A stretch of 64,000 nucleotides of DNA, taken from NCBI RefSeq assembly GCF_018402695.1, contig NZ_JAGYIM010000019.1:496001-560000 (forward strand), written 5' to 3'. Shown one piece after another: positions 44,369-55,423 of this stretch (position 1 is its first letter; every line of letters starts with the position of its first letter). The translations under genes and the position numbers were made by a program. Source of the stretch: Arsukibacterium sp. Its GTDB lineage: Bacteria; Pseudomonadota; Gammaproteobacteria; Enterobacterales; Alteromonadaceae. Under the pieces are notes generated by a model. It made no database searches. It saw only the letters and a program-made list of their open reading frames with translations, and was not told where the DNA came from.

Positions 44369-45577
44369 TTAATGTAATTTAGTCATAAAGGAATCGCCGT
44401 GCGCCATAGCGTCCAGCTTAAAGTAGTCAGCCAGGGTCTGGCCTATATCGGCAAAGCTCATCCGCTCGCCTAAATCCGTACTGGCCAGCCCCGGCTGATA
44501 TGCCAGCACCGGAATATATTCACGGGTGTGCTCGGTACCGGGCCAGGTTGGGTCGCAACCGTGGTCTGCTGTCATCAGCAGCAAGGTATCGTCGCCACAG
44601 GCCTCAAGCAGCTCCGGCAAGCGGCTGTCGAAATATTCCAGGGCTTCGCCATAGCCAATAGCATCGCGACGGTGACCATAATTCTGGTCAAAATCAACCA
44701 GATTAGTGAATACCAGGCTGCGCTCAGGCTGTTTTGCCATCTGCGCTAAGGTGGTATCAACCAGTGCCGCCAGGCCAGTTGCTTTCAAATTCTCGCTGAT
44801 CCCCTGATGGGCATAGATATCGGCAATTTTGCCAATACTGATGACCTTGCCGCCCGCTGCGGTTAACTTGTCCAGTACAGTCGGCGCCGGCGGTAATACC
44901 GAGTAGTCACGACGATTACCGGTACGGGCGTAATTGTCCGGGCGGTCTCCCAGAAATGGCCGGGCAATGACCCGGCCGATGTTATAATCATCCAGCAGCT
45001 CGCGGGCCACCCGGCAAAAACTCAGCAGTTTTTCCAGGCCAAAATGCTCTTCATGCGCGGCAACCTGAAACACGCTGTCGGCTGAGGTATAGCAAATGGG
45101 TTTGCCGGTTTTAATATGTTCATCACCCAACTTGCGCAGAATATCGGTACCGGAGGCATGGCAATTGCCTAAAATACCGCTAACCCCGGTGCGCTGACAC
45201 AGCTGTGCAATAAATTCGGCCGGAAAACTGTCGGTTTTCTGCTCAAAATAACCCCAGTCAAACAACACGGGTACGCCGGCTATTTCCCAGTGACCACTGG
45301 GCGTATCCTTGCCGCTGCTTAGCTCACGGGCATAGCCATAAGCACCAACCGGCTCAGCACTGTCAGCAACAGCAGGCGCATTGCCTGCCGCAGCCGTGGC
45401 GGCTTTTACCAGACCCAGCCTTGCCAGATTAGGCAACACCAGCTGGCGGCCCTTTTGTTTAACGAATTCACGGGCAATACTGCCAAAGGTATTGGCACCG
45501 ACATCACCAAATTTTTCTGCATCGGGCGCACTGCCGATACCAAAACTGTCCAGAACCAGGATCACTGCCTTTGCCAT
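44369..45577 (-). CDS. deoB: Phosphopentomutase
   Basis: Converts (deoxy)ribose 1-phosphate to the 5-phosphate, completing nucleoside breakdown. 402 residues from the ATG at 45577, which has GGGAG upstream; a start at 45592 would add five residues. Alkaline-phosphatase-like metalloenzyme: [18 protein letters not shown] supplies metal ligands, [10 protein letters not shown] the phospho-threonine region, and [19 protein letters not shown] further ligands. First gene of deoB-deoD-gpt-deaminase. Confidence 0.95.
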   Translation of the reverse strand: MAKAVILVLDSFGIGSAPDAEKFGDVGANTFGSIAREFVKQKGRQLVLPNLARLGLVKAATAAAGNAPAVADSAEPVGAYGYARELSSGKDTPSGHWEIAGVPVLFDWGYFEQKTDSFPAEFIAQLCQRTGVSGILGNCHASGTDILRKLGDEHIKTGKPICYTSADSVFQVAAHEEHFGLEKLLSFCRVARELLDDYNIGRVIARPFLGDRPDNYARTGNRRDYSVLPPAPTVLDKLTAAGGKVISIGKIADIYAHQGISENLKATGLAALVDTTLAQMAKQPERSLVFTNLVDFDQNYGHRRDAIGYGEALEYFDSRLPELLEACGDDTLLLMTADHGCDPTWPGTEHTREYIPVLAYQPGLASTDLGERMSFADIGQTLADYFKLDAMAHGDSFMTKLH

Positions 45578-45769
45578 AATGTGGGCTCCCACTGCAAAAA
45601 TGCATCAGCCAGATCTGAGCGCCGCCGGGCTGTACCCGCATTGCTCAAACCAGCAAAAATAAAAAAGGGCACGCACTTTAATACGCTACCCGGCGTTTTA
45701 CAAGTTTAACTGATACTTTGGGGCTTACCGGCGTTTTTATCAAGCTTTTGCCGCTGCTGCGACCAAACT

Positions 45770-45797
45770 AAAAACGGCGCATACAGCGCCGTTTTGT
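45770..45797 (-). terminator. Rho-independent terminator after the prolyl oligopeptidase
   Basis: Minus strand AAAACGGCGC-loop-GCGCCGTTTT, 20 bp after the stop at 45815. Confidence 0.85.
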
Positions 45798-45814
45798 TAG
45801 TCAGCTAACCGATG

Positions 45815-47977
45815 TTATTCAGGCAATTGCTGATAGCCCATATTGTACAGGGTAAAGCTGAAAATATCCGCGGCCTGATCAATAACCATTGATACTGGCA
45901 TGCCGGCACCATGACCAGCCTTAACGTCGATCCGGATCAACTGCGGATTAACCTGCGTTGCCTTATCTTGCAGCTCGGCAGCGAATTTAAAGGAATGCGC
46001 CGGTACTACCCGATCATCATGATCCGCAGTCGTTACCATGGTAGCCGGGTACGTTACGCCCGCTTGCACGTTGTGCACCGGTGAATAGCCTTTTAAATAC
46101 TGAAACATTTCGGCAGACTGTTCAGCTGTACCGTAGTCGTAGGCCCAGCCCGCACCCGCGGTGAACGTGTGGTAACGCAGCATGTCCAGTACACCTACTG
46201 CAGGCAGTGCCACTTTAAACAGTTCAGGACGCTGAGTCATCGCCGCTCCCACCAGTAAGCCACCGTTAGAGCCACCACGAATGGCCAGCTTGTCAGCAGA
46301 GGTATACTGTTGTTGTTGCAAGTACTCTGCAGCAGCAATAAAGTCATCAAACACATTTTGTTTTTGCAGCTGCACCCCAGCGTTATGCCAGGCTTTGCCA
46401 TATTCACCGCCACCGCGCAGATTTGCCACCGCATAAACACCGCCCATTTCCATCCAGACTGCATTCGCTACGCTGAATGACGGGGTCAGGCTGACATTAA
46501 ACCCACCATAACCATATAAAATGGTTGGGTTACTGCCGTCTTTTTTCAGGCCCTTTTTATAGCTGATGATCATTGGCACTTTTGTGCCATCTTTTGAGGT
46601 ATAAAACACCTGCTCAGAGGTGTAGTTATCCGGGTTAAAGTCAATTTTCGGGCTGTTATACAAGTCCGACTCACCACTTTTTGGCTCAAACGCATAAATG
46701 CTGGAGGGCGTGGTGTAATTAGCGAACGAATAATACAGGGTTTCAGCATCTTTCTTACCACTGAAACCGCCTGCACTGCCTATTCCCGGTAAGTTGATGT
46801 CTCTGACCAGCTTACCGCTGTAATCGTATTGTTTCACCTGCGCAATGGCATCTACCATATAGTTGGCAAACAGGTAGCCCGCGCCTTTACTGATCCGCAG
46901 AACATTCTCGGTTTCCGGGATTAACTCCTGCCAGTTGTCAGGCGTCGGCTTAGCTGCGGTGGTGACCACAACTTTGCGGTTCGGTGCATTCAGGTTGGTG
47001 ACCAGATACAGCTGGTCGCCATTGTTATCCAGTAAATCAGTATCAGAATCGGTGTGGTCCAGAATAGTAACGAACTCACTGTTTTCTTTGCTCAAATCTT
47101 TTAAAAACAGTTTATTACCTGAGGTGGATACCGCCGCTGAAACCAGCAGGTATTTATCATCTTCAGTTACTGAGGCGCCAACATACCGATGTTTCTGCTC
47201 ACTGGTGCCACCAAATACGACGTTATCGTCGCTTTGCGCTGTGCCCAGCTTGTGATAGTAAAGCTTATGCTGATCGGTCATTGCCGACAGCTCGCTGCCC
47301 TCTGGTTTGTCATAGCTGGAGTAAAAGAAGCCGTCGTTACCTACCCAGGAAATACCACTGAATTTTACGTCAATTAACGTTGGCTCCAGTTGCTCTTTCG
47401 TTTTGGCATCAATCACAATGATTTTCCGCCAGTCGCTGCCGCCTTCTGAAATGGCATAGGCTGCCAGGCTGCCATCGCGCGAGAACTCAATATCTGCCAG
47501 GGACGTAGTACCGTCTTCGCTGAAGGTATTCGGGTCTAAAAATACTTCAGCTTCACCACCCTCTTTTTGCCGGTACAACACAAACTGGTTTTGCAAACCA
47601 TCATTCTTATAAAAGTATTGGTAGTCACCTTCTTTAAAGGGTGCGCCAATCCGCTCAAAATTCCAGGACTTTTCTAACTTAGCCCTTACTTCATCACGAA
47701 ATGAAATTTGCTCAAGGTAAGAGAATGTGACCTCGTTCTGGGCTTTTACCCAGGCTTCCGTCTCGCTGCTGCGATCGTCTTCCAGCCAGCGATATGGGTC
47801 GGCAACATCGGTACCAAAATAGTTATCGACGGTCTCACCCTTGCGGCTGACAGGGTAATTAAGTTGCTGGTGTTGCTCTGTGCTCACGGTTACATCCTGG
47901 CTGGTTGTGACGTCTTGTTTAGCGCCACCGCATGCACTAAGCATGGCAGCCGCTAAAACAGTAATTGCATACTTCAT
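45815..47977 (-). CDS. Prolyl oligopeptidase (S9A), predicted lipoprotein
   Basis: Serine peptidase that cuts short peptides after proline. 720 residues. The signal peptide ends in the lipobox LSAC (Cys16), so it is probably anchored in the periplasm. Beta-propeller from about 40 to 440, then an alpha/beta hydrolase domain with Ser570 in [11 protein letters not shown], Asp in [13 protein letters not shown] and His in [17 protein letters not shown] is family typical. Related to peptidases of peptide-using Alteromonadales. Its own transcription unit. Confidence 0.93.
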   Translation of the reverse strand: MKYAITVLAAAMLSACGGAKQDVTTSQDVTVSTEQHQQLNYPVSRKGETVDNYFGTDVADPYRWLEDDRSSETEAWVKAQNEVTFSYLEQISFRDEVRAKLEKSWNFERIGAPFKEGDYQYFYKNDGLQNQFVLYRQKEGGEAEVFLDPNTFSEDGTTSLADIEFSRDGSLAAYAISEGGSDWRKIIVIDAKTKEQLEPTLIDVKFSGISWVGNDGFFYSSYDKPEGSELSAMTDQHKLYYHKLGTAQSDDNVVFGGTSEQKHRYVGASVTEDDKYLLVSAAVSTSGNKLFLKDLSKENSEFVTILDHTDSDTDLLDNNGDQLYLVTNLNAPNRKVVVTTAAKPTPDNWQELIPETENVLRISKGAGYLFANYMVDAIAQVKQYDYSGKLVRDINLPGIGSAGGFSGKKDAETLYYSFANYTTPSSIYAFEPKSGESDLYNSPKIDFNPDNYTSEQVFYTSKDGTKVPMIISYKKGLKKDGSNPTILYGYGGFNVSLTPSFSVANAVWMEMGGVYAVANLRGGGEYGKAWHNAGVQLQKQNVFDDFIAAAEYLQQQQYTSADKLAIRGGSNGGLLVGAAMTQRPELFKVALPAVGVLDMLRYHTFTAGAGWAYDYGTAEQSAEMFQYLKGYSPVHNVQAGVTYPATMVTTADHDDRVVPAHSFKFAAELQDKATQVNPQLIRIDVKAGHGAGMPVSMVIDQAADIFSFTLYNMGYQQLPE

Positions 47978-48140
47978 TGCGAATTAACTCCGTAATTATT
48001 GTTATTAAGTTAGTTTTCAGGTTGGTTATCAGAATGATTTTAAAAATTCTGACTGAGCTTAACAAAGTTAGTGGCAACTGCCTATTTCAACTGACTGAAA
48101 TTTATGTGGACTCAAAGCGAAATACAGAGACTAAAAAAGC

Positions 48141-48167
48141 AAAACGCCAGCATTTCGCTGGCGTTTT
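48141..48167 (-). terminator. Terminator hairpin, copy behind the tRNA fragment
   Basis: Minus strand AAAACGCCAGC/GCTGGCGTTTT stem with a 5-nt loop and T run, nearly identical to the hairpin at 48294-48320. Confidence 0.8.
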
Positions 48168-48175
48168 AACTTTAA

Positions 48176-48192
48176 TGGTGCCCAGAGGCGGA
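48176..48192 (-). pseudogene. tRNA-Phe 3' fragment
   Basis: The last 17 nt of tRNA-Phe including CCA (minus strand TCCGCCTCTGGGCACCA), followed by a duplicate of the tRNA terminator. Upstream it abuts the dispersed hairpin element instead of tRNA sequence, so it appears to be a third tRNA-Phe gene that lost its 5' part. Confidence 0.8.
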
Positions 48193-48286
48193 CAAAAGCG
48201 CCGGCAGCGATTTTGAACAGCTTTAGCTGGCCCTTACAAGGGCGAGGCACAGGAAGTGCCGAGTAATCGAAGATGACGCCGGGCAG
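48193..48286 (-). repeat. Dispersed hairpin element, copy 1
   Basis: Minus strand order: hairpin GGCAC/GTGCC, hairpin GCCCTT/AAGGGC, CAGCTAAAGCTGTTCAAA, then hairpin AAAATCGC/GCGCTTTT and TTGTCC. A related sequence of the same layout is at 63331-63445 on the plus strand. Each copy follows a tRNA operon terminator in the direction of transcription. Confidence 0.75.
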
Positions 48287-48293
48287 AAAAAGC

Positions 48294-48320
48294 AAAACGC
48301 CAGCGTTTCGCTGGCGTTTT
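48294..48320 (-). terminator. Rho-independent terminator of the tRNA-Phe operon
   Basis: Minus strand AAAACGCCAGC-GAAAC-GCTGGCGTTTT, 8 bp after the second tRNA-Phe. Confidence 0.88.
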
Positions 48321-48328
48321 AACTTAAG

Positions 48329-48404
48329 TGGTGCCCAGAGGCGGAATCGAACCACCGACACGCGGATTTTCAATCCGCTGCTCTACCGACTGAGCTATCT
48401 GGGC
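48329..48404 (-). tRNA. tRNA-Phe(GAA), copy 2
   Basis: 76 nt with CCA encoded. Acceptor GCCCAGA/TCTGGGC, D arm GCTCAGTCGGTAGAGC, anticodon arm GCGGA-TTGAAAA-TCCGC (GAA), T arm GGTGG-TTCGATT-CCGCC. Identical to the upstream copy. Confidence 0.97.
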
Positions 48405-48479
48405 AAAAATGTTGTGCTGGCATAATTAGGCTGCGCTTTGATTACAACAGTGCAGTTAACTGAACAAGACACCAAAAGA

Positions 48480-48555
48480 TGGTGCCCAGAGGCGGAATCG
48501 AACCACCGACACGCGGATTTTCAATCCGCTGCTCTACCGACTGAGCTATCTGGGC
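48480..48555 (-). tRNA. tRNA-Phe(GAA), copy 1
   Basis: 76 nt, identical to the copy at 48329-48404, with CCA encoded and anticodon GAA. Promoter-proximal gene of the pair; the spacer to copy 2 is 75 bp. Confidence 0.97.
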
Positions 48556-48567
48556 AATGCGGGTCGT

Positions 48568-48596
48568 ATTAAACGGATTTTGCCAAGCTAAGTCAA
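48568..48596 (-). promoter_or_regulatory. tRNA-Phe operon promoter
   Basis: Minus strand TTGACT (48596-48591), 17-bp spacer, TTTAAT (48573-48568), then a GC-rich discriminator ACGACCCGC, typical of stable-RNA promoters under growth-rate control. Confidence 0.75.
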
Positions 48597-48755
48597 CAGA
48601 TTTTTTCTAAAAGGCGCCTGAGCGAACAGGGATTAACCAAAGGACGCTGCTTTGTTCGCCAACTGTTAAAATTAACACTGCGCCAGCTATCGAAAACTTG
48701 TTACACTATATCCAGTTAACCGATACGCCGTACAATGCATTTAAATGGACAGCTG

Positions 48756-51530
48756 ATGGAAAAAACCTCATACACTAAACCGATGTTCCGCCGCCTGATA
48801 TTAATGGCCGTGCTTATTTTGCTATTACAAGCAGCGCTGTTTACCTTGTTTACCTTGCCAGAGCAGAATCAGGATGAGAATCAGTTAGCACGCTTAACAG
48901 CAGAATCCACGATCCTGGCCAGCGCATTAACCGGCCCACTTCAACGTAACGATAACCAGGCTGCTGAACAATTGTTGCTGCAGGCACGCAATGCTGACAG
49001 CAACCGGGCTCTGTATTTATATCGCCAGAGCAACCAACAACTGGAGCTGATTGCTAATACCGTCAACCTTGCTAATTTTGTCCCACAGCCAGAACTGATC
49101 AATCGCGAAGTACGCCAGGGAAATTATTTAATCGTCAGCAGAATCGTCAGTAACGACGTTAATACCTTGCTGATTAATGTGCAGTACATTCAACCCAGCA
49201 GTCAGTTACCCATGTTGCTGGCTTTTATTTGCAGTGCCGTTGCCGGCATCTTGCTTAGTTTAAGCTTTGCTTACGCCATTTCAGTGTTTTTCAGCCGCAA
49301 ACTGACGCCGCTGGTCAGTAATACGAAGACAGCTTTGGATAAGAACCAGTTTGACGGCAGTGTTGAAAGTCATGCTCACGATGATTTCGGCGTGCTGGGC
49401 AGTTATATTAACCAGTTATTCCGGCGGATTGAGCAAGGTCAGCAGGCACTGAAAAGTTCTGAAACCGATATTGCCCAGCTGAAACAGGAAGTTGATACCC
49501 GGATAAAAGAGCGCACTGACGCCCTGGAAACCGCCAAATTAACGGCCGAACGGGCTAATGAAGCTAAATCGACTTTCTTAGCAACCATGAGCCATGAAAT
49601 CCGTACGCCGATGAATGGCATTATCGGCACTATCGATTTACTACGGAAAACTCAGTTATCCACCTCACAATTCAGGATGACGGATACAATCCGCGAGTCG
49701 TCTTTTTCGTTGCTGCGCATTCTGGACGATATTCTGGATTTCTCAAAAATTGAGGCGGGCAAACTGGAACTGGAGAATATTCCGGTCTCGCTGGTCGATA
49801 TTATTGAGGCCGTGGGCCGGATCCTGGTGTCCGTCGCATATCAACGTCAAATCGATTTAAAGCTTTTTATAGACCCGAAAATTCCCGACGGTTTATATGG
49901 CGATCCGGTGCGCTTACGACAGATATTGTACAATCTGGCCGGCAACGCGATTAAGTTTACCGAGACCACACCACAAAAAACCGGGGTGGTGGTGATTAGG
50001 GCTGACTTGCTGGAAGAGAACATGGAGTTCAGCCAAATCCAGTTTACCATTGTCGATAATGGCCGGGGCATGACCCAGCGTCAAATCAACTACGTGTTTC
50101 ATCCGTTTAATCAGGCAGAAGGTTCTATTACCCGAAAGTTTGGTGGCACCGGCCTTGGTTTATCAATTTGTCAGCGCCTGACCTCACTGATGTATGGCGA
50201 TATTGATGTGCAGAGTGAAGTAGGCAAAGGCACAGAATTTAAAGTGCGGATCCCGATGCGTCGTTCTGATGAAATTGACTATGTCGGTTCTGAACTATTG
50301 CGTGATGTGCACATTTGTTTATTTACGCAAGACAGCGACAACCAGGAGCACTTAAGCAGTTATTTCCGTCATACCCACGCTGAACTTGACGTGGTAAACA
50401 GCATCGAGGCATTGTATCAGCGGGCATCGCAACAGAAACCACTGCCGCCAAAGCAAGCGGCCGTTTGGGTGCTTGACGCTACCTATGAGCAAATTTCTGC
50501 CGAACATATCAAAAAATTACAGTTGCTGCCGGAGTTGGAGCGGGTACAGTTTATTGTTATTACTAATCAGGTGGAGCTATCTGAACATAGCAATGAACGG
50601 ACCTACTACCTGCACAGTTCGCCAATCTGTCGCAGCCACTTATATGATGCTATTTTAGTTGCCGCCAAGCGCAAAGAGAAACCCAAGCCACAACAAACTT
50701 CCAATCTGAATCTGAGCAAAGGCGCGCCTGATATTGAAACGGCACGGCGTAACCGCCAGCTTATTTTGCTGGCTGAAGACAATATGATGAACCAGCGGGT
50801 GATTGTCGATCAGCTCAATGCCCTGGGCTATGCGGTTGAAGTGGCTGACGATGGTGCTATTGCCCTGGACATGTGGCGGCGCTATCACTATCCGCTGGTG
50901 CTGACCGACCTACATATGCCCAATATGAGCGGCTATGATTTAGCCATCGCCATTCGCAAAGAAAGTCTGCACCGCCAGGATGACAGTAACTTCAGCCGGA
51001 TAGTCGCCGTTACTGCCAACGCCCTAAAAGGTGAAGAGCAAAAATGTATCAGTATTGGCATGGACGGCTATATAACCAAGCCACTGGAGCTGGTTACCCT
51101 GGAGATCATGCTTAAACGCTGGCTGCCGGCTGCTGAGCAAAAAGCAGCCAGCGCCACTGGTAAGACCAATGGCAGTAACACTGAACCGGCACAACAACCC
51201 TCCCCTATTTGCTTTACCACCATTGCTAATTTTCTGGGCAACGATCCGGCCAAGCACGAAGAGTACCTGAACTACTTTGTGAAACACGGTAAAGAACTCC
51301 TCACCGAGCTGACAACGCAGGCCCAGGCTCAGGATCGTAGCGGCGTCAGAGCGGTAGCGCATCAGTTTAAATCGGTAGCCAAAAGCGTTGGTGCGTTAAG
51401 CCTGTCTGCTGAAGCGCTGAAACTGGAGCAAGCCGCGGAAAACAGCGACTGGTCAGTTATCAATGAATATGTGCGGCTAATGCAGGACAAATATCAGGAT
51501 GTGGTCAATTACGTGCGCCAGCGTTATTAA
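48756..51530 (+). CDS. Hybrid sensor histidine kinase/response regulator with Hpt
   Basis: 924 residues from the ATG at 48756 (GGA 6 bp upstream; an in-frame ATG at 48735 lacks a site). Two membrane segments (about 12-35 and 152-178) bracket a periplasmic sensor; then a HAMP-like linker and coiled coil. HisKA has [11 protein letters not shown] with His280, the ATPase domain [14 protein letters not shown], the receiver [12 protein letters not shown] with Asp718, and a C-terminal Hpt domain with [11 protein letters not shown], His869. The build is BarA-like, but orthology is not shown. A middle segment (about 500-640) resembles a degenerate receiver. Signal unknown. Confidence 0.9.
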   Translation: MEKTSYTKPMFRRLILMAVLILLLQAALFTLFTLPEQNQDENQLARLTAESTILASALTGPLQRNDNQAAEQLLLQARNADSNRALYLYRQSNQQLELIANTVNLANFVPQPELINREVRQGNYLIVSRIVSNDVNTLLINVQYIQPSSQLPMLLAFICSAVAGILLSLSFAYAISVFFSRKLTPLVSNTKTALDKNQFDGSVESHAHDDFGVLGSYINQLFRRIEQGQQALKSSETDIAQLKQEVDTRIKERTDALETAKLTAERANEAKSTFLATMSHEIRTPMNGIIGTIDLLRKTQLSTSQFRMTDTIRESSFSLLRILDDILDFSKIEAGKLELENIPVSLVDIIEAVGRILVSVAYQRQIDLKLFIDPKIPDGLYGDPVRLRQILYNLAGNAIKFTETTPQKTGVVVIRADLLEENMEFSQIQFTIVDNGRGMTQRQINYVFHPFNQAEGSITRKFGGTGLGLSICQRLTSLMYGDIDVQSEVGKGTEFKVRIPMRRSDEIDYVGSELLRDVHICLFTQDSDNQEHLSSYFRHTHAELDVVNSIEALYQRASQQKPLPPKQAAVWVLDATYEQISAEHIKKLQLLPELERVQFIVITNQVELSEHSNERTYYLHSSPICRSHLYDAILVAAKRKEKPKPQQTSNLNLSKGAPDIETARRNRQLILLAEDNMMNQRVIVDQLNALGYAVEVADDGAIALDMWRRYHYPLVLTDLHMPNMSGYDLAIAIRKESLHRQDDSNFSRIVAVTANALKGEEQKCISIGMDGYITKPLELVTLEIMLKRWLPAAEQKAASATGKTNGSNTEPAQQPSPICFTTIANFLGNDPAKHEEYLNYFVKHGKELLTELTTQAQAQDRSGVRAVAHQFKSVAKSVGALSLSAEALKLEQAAENSDWSVINEYVRLMQDKYQDVVNYVRQRY

Positions 51531-51573
51531 GGCACTGGTTAACCGAACAGCATCCCGCTGTCTCTGAACCAAT

Positions 51574-51604
51574 AAAAAAAACCGGTATTGTTACCGGTTT
51601 TTTT
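51574..51604. terminator. Bidirectional terminator between the hybrid kinase and kdsA
   Basis: AAAAAAACCGGTA-TTGT-TACCGGTTTTTTT, symmetrical, serving both convergent genes. Confidence 0.9.
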
Positions 51605-51626
51605 ATTGGTGGCGCAATGTTCTACA

Positions 51627-52493
<867 letters not shown>

Positions 52494-52498
52494 TTAGA

Positions 52499-52876
52499 TT
52501 AAAGCGGTAAAAACACCGGTTGTTTACTCAGGGCAACCCGAACCATTAATCCGAGCCAACCTAAAGCGCCCAGAAAGCATAACCAGCGAATAGCAATAGT
52601 GCGGCCCCGCACTGCCATCACTGCTAATGCAATGTAAGCCAGCAAGGCAACAAATTTCTCGGTCAGCCAACTATTTACAAAAGGGTACTGATTAATGGTC
52701 AGCATCAAGGCAACCGCCGATAAAATTAACAGGGTGTCCACCAGATGAGGGCCTACTTTTAGTAATTTTGTCTGCAACAACGCCGAGCCTTTGAGCATCA
52801 TACCAAAACGGATAAATAACAAAATAACACTTAAAACTACCATCAGCAGATGCAGATGTTTAAACGCCATATACAT
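52499..52876 (-). CDS. sirB2: SirB2 family membrane protein
   Basis: 125 residues with four membrane segments (about 8-25, 45-62, 75-90, 96-114). FKHLHLLMVVLSVILLFIR and KVGPHLVDTLLILSAVAL match SirB2. Function unclear. In E. coli it lies between prmC and sirB1-kdsA; here sirB1 is missing and a REC-HD-GYP gene stands between prmC and sirB2. Confidence 0.9.
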   Translation of the reverse strand: MYMAFKHLHLLMVVLSVILLFIRFGMMLKGSALLQTKLLKVGPHLVDTLLILSAVALMLTINQYPFVNSWLTEKFVALLAYIALAVMAVRGRTIAIRWLCFLGALGWLGLMVRVALSKQPVFLPL

Positions 52877-52911
52877 ACAACAAGGTCCTTATTTATTATT
52901 ACGGTAAGTCA

Positions 52912-54483
52912 TCACAAGCTTGCAGACTCAGTATCACTGTCAGGATATTTTCGTAAAATTGCTTCAAGCTTTTCAACCCTCTGCTGAAACAGTTCAACTA
53001 ATTTTGGCTCAAACTGCTTGCCCGACTCAGCGACAATTTTCGCCACAACGTCATCTACAGTCCAGGCTTGCTTATAGCAACGACGATGACGCAATGCATC
53101 ATACACATCGGCTAAGGCTGCAATCCGGCCATAGATATGGATTTCCTCACCTTTTTTACCCGCCGGGTAACCCGTACCATCCCACTTTTCATGATGATCC
53201 TGAGCGATGATGGCACCAGCCTGAATAATAACACGTTTTGAATCTTTCAAAATGTCGTAGCCAATAGTGCTATGGGTTTTCATCACCTCCCATTCACCGC
53301 CACTTAGCTTGGCCGGTTTATTTAAAATGCCATCGGGAATACCCACTTTGCCCACATCATGCAGCGGCGACGCATACATTAAGCGCTCAGCTTCTTCTTC
53401 ACTGAGACCATAGGCTTTAGCCAGGTCATAACAAATGAACGCCACCCGTCGCACATGATTGCCGGTTTCAATAGAACGGTGTTCTACTGCTTCACTGAGC
53501 CGGTAAACGATTTCTCGCTGAGTATCTTCAATTTCATGCTGCAATTGCACATTTTCATAGGCTATTTGCACATTCTGAGCGAACAGCTCAATCAGTTTTT
53601 TCTGATTATCACTGATCTGCCCGGGTAAACCGGAAATATATAACAGCGAGCCATGGGTAAACTTACTGCAGCAATATGCCACCAGGTAGTTATCACGATA
53701 AACAATACTGCGACTGTCCAGGGCTGTTTCAAACGCCGCCAGTAAATCATTATTCAGCACTTCCTGTACCGGCTTACCCTCTTTCTTGGCAAACTGGCCC
53801 TGCCCGGCAAACACTACTAAATCGTGAGGGTCCGCGTCAGAACGTACATTTCCCGCTACCAGAGACGAACTGGCCAGTAAGGCATTTTCGTGGCAGCCCA
53901 GAATTGACGTTAATTGTTGTAAAACGCCGTCGATAAATTGCTCCATAGAATGAGAGGAGAATAAATCAATTGACGCATTAATGATTTTCTCCAACCCCTG
54001 GCGACTTTGCTCCAGCGATAAAATATCCCGGTATGAGCGCAGGCTGGACATAATAACGGTAAATAACTTTTGCGCGGTCAGTTCAGTTTTAGATTTATAA
54101 TCATTAATATCGTAATTAACTATCACCTGACGTTCCGGGGCCTGCCCCGGCTGCCCGGTTCGCAGAATAATCCGCACGTGTTCGTTTTTCAGCTCTTCCC
54201 GCACGTGTCTTGCTACCAGTAAACCGGCATCGTCGGTTTCCATAACGACGTCCAGCAAAATGATGGCAGTGTCGGGATGAGCGGCAATTAACTCCCGTGC
54301 CTGAGCACCGGAATAGGCACTGATAAACTCCAGGTTTTTATTGTTAAAACTGAAATCACTCAGTGCCAGCTTGGTAACAGTATGGACTTCTGGCTCATCA
54401 TCAACGATCAACACTTTCCAGTGCCCATGATTGACCACTTCGGTCGGTTCAGACTCGTCAGCAAACAGAAAGGTGTCATTCAT
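52912..54483 (-). CDS. Response regulator with DUF3369 and HD-GYP domains
   Basis: 523 residues. Receiver domain 22-150 with acidic pocket VDDE and phospho-acceptor Asp78 (AIILLDVVMETDDAG). DUF3369 (about 170-315) follows. The HD-GYP domain (about 325-505) is complete: HDVGKVGIPDG (His375/Asp376) and HHEKWDGTGYP, so it should hydrolyse cyclic di-GMP. No partner kinase is adjacent. It separates prmC from sirB2, a break in a usually conserved order. Confidence 0.93.
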   Translation of the reverse strand: MNDTFLFADESEPTEVVNHGHWKVLIVDDEPEVHTVTKLALSDFSFNNKNLEFISAYSGAQARELIAAHPDTAIILLDVVMETDDAGLLVARHVREELKNEHVRIILRTGQPGQAPERQVIVNYDINDYKSKTELTAQKLFTVIMSSLRSYRDILSLEQSRQGLEKIINASIDLFSSHSMEQFIDGVLQQLTSILGCHENALLASSSLVAGNVRSDADPHDLVVFAGQGQFAKKEGKPVQEVLNNDLLAAFETALDSRSIVYRDNYLVAYCCSKFTHGSLLYISGLPGQISDNQKKLIELFAQNVQIAYENVQLQHEIEDTQREIVYRLSEAVEHRSIETGNHVRRVAFICYDLAKAYGLSEEEAERLMYASPLHDVGKVGIPDGILNKPAKLSGGEWEVMKTHSTIGYDILKDSKRVIIQAGAIIAQDHHEKWDGTGYPAGKKGEEIHIYGRIAALADVYDALRHRRCYKQAWTVDDVVAKIVAESGKQFEPKLVELFQQRVEKLEAILRKYPDSDTESASL

Positions 54484-54591
54484 AAGGCGGGCTCCGAAAA
54501 TCAGATAGCTGTCACTAGAAACTAGCAGAAGAAACGTTAAATAGTTATATGCGCTAATGCCTTGCCGGTCAAAACTTTGTTGCTAAATCCT

Positions 54592-55422
54592 TTAGCGGTT
54601 GAGACGACCGCCACTGATCCGCCAGTTACCACCGTAATCTTTGCGTGACTGCACCTGACTAAAGCCGGCAGCCGTTAATAACTGTTGTACCGGATCAGCC
54701 TGATTGTAACCGTGCTCCAGCCACAACCAGCCTTGCCGGGTCAAATATGCGGGTGCCTGCTGACAAATCACCGCTAAATCGGCCAGGCCTTGCTCTGCTG
54801 CTACCAATGCAGAAACAGGCTCATGCTGCAGTGCTGCCAGATGGGGGTCGTCAGGTTCAATATAAGGGGGGTTGCTGACAATCAAGTCAAATTGCTGGCC
54901 TTGCAATGCCTCAAACCAGTCACTTTGCACGACAGTACAATTTTTTGCTGCTAAGCGCCTGGCGTTGCGCCGGGCCAGTTCAACTGCTGCGGTGATCTTC
55001 TCGGCTGCTGTTACCTGCCATGACGGCTTATTGCAGGCCAGCGCCAGGGCGATAGCACCGGTGCCGGTGCCTAAGTCCAGTACGCTGGCCGTTGCCGGCA
55101 AAGGTAATGCAAGCGCCTGCTCTACCAGCAATTCAGTATCAGGCCGCGGGATCAGGGTGCAAGGTGCAACCTCAAGCTCAATATTCCAGAACGGCCAACT
55201 GCCAAGAATATAGGCGATGGGTTCGTCCTGCACCGCCCGGTTAAGCAACTGGTTTAGGGTCAGCAGATCAGAATCACTAAGCTTGACGTCGCCATGGCTA
55301 TACAAATAGCTGCTGCTGACGTTTAACTGATGACATAGCAATAACCTGGCATCATCAGCCGCCAGTACCGATATATCGCTAAGTTGCCGGGTAGCCTGCT
55401 GCAGCCATTGTGCCAGAGTCAT
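54592..55422 (-). CDS. prmC: Release factor glutamine methyltransferase
   Basis: Methylates the Gln of the GGQ motif in RF1 and RF2. 276 residues (E. coli 277). The AdoMet-binding VLDLGTGTGAIALAL is at 114-128 and the catalytic NPPY at 184-187 (IVSNPPYIEPDDPHL). Its start is 1 bp from the prfA stop; the substrate RF1 is encoded directly upstream. Confidence 0.96.
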   Translation of the reverse strand: MTLAQWLQQATRQLSDISVLAADDARLLLCHQLNVSSSYLYSHGDVKLSDSDLLTLNQLLNRAVQDEPIAYILGSWPFWNIELEVAPCTLIPRPDTELLVEQALALPLPATASVLDLGTGTGAIALALACNKPSWQVTAAEKITAAVELARRNARRLAAKNCTVVQSDWFEALQGQQFDLIVSNPPYIEPDDPHLAALQHEPVSALVAAEQGLADLAVICQQAPAYLTRQGWLWLEHGYNQADPVQQLLTAAGFSQVQSRKDYGGNWRISGGRLNR

Positions 55423-55423
55423 A

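Noticed and set aside
48131-48373. 80-aa minus-strand frame with internally repeated peptide
   Set aside because: The repeated peptide comes from the tRNA-Phe 3' end and terminator duplication, not from a protein gene.
48756-51530. Naming the hybrid kinase barA
   Set aside because: Domain order is BarA-like, but many hybrid kinases share it and the neighbours do not support orthology.
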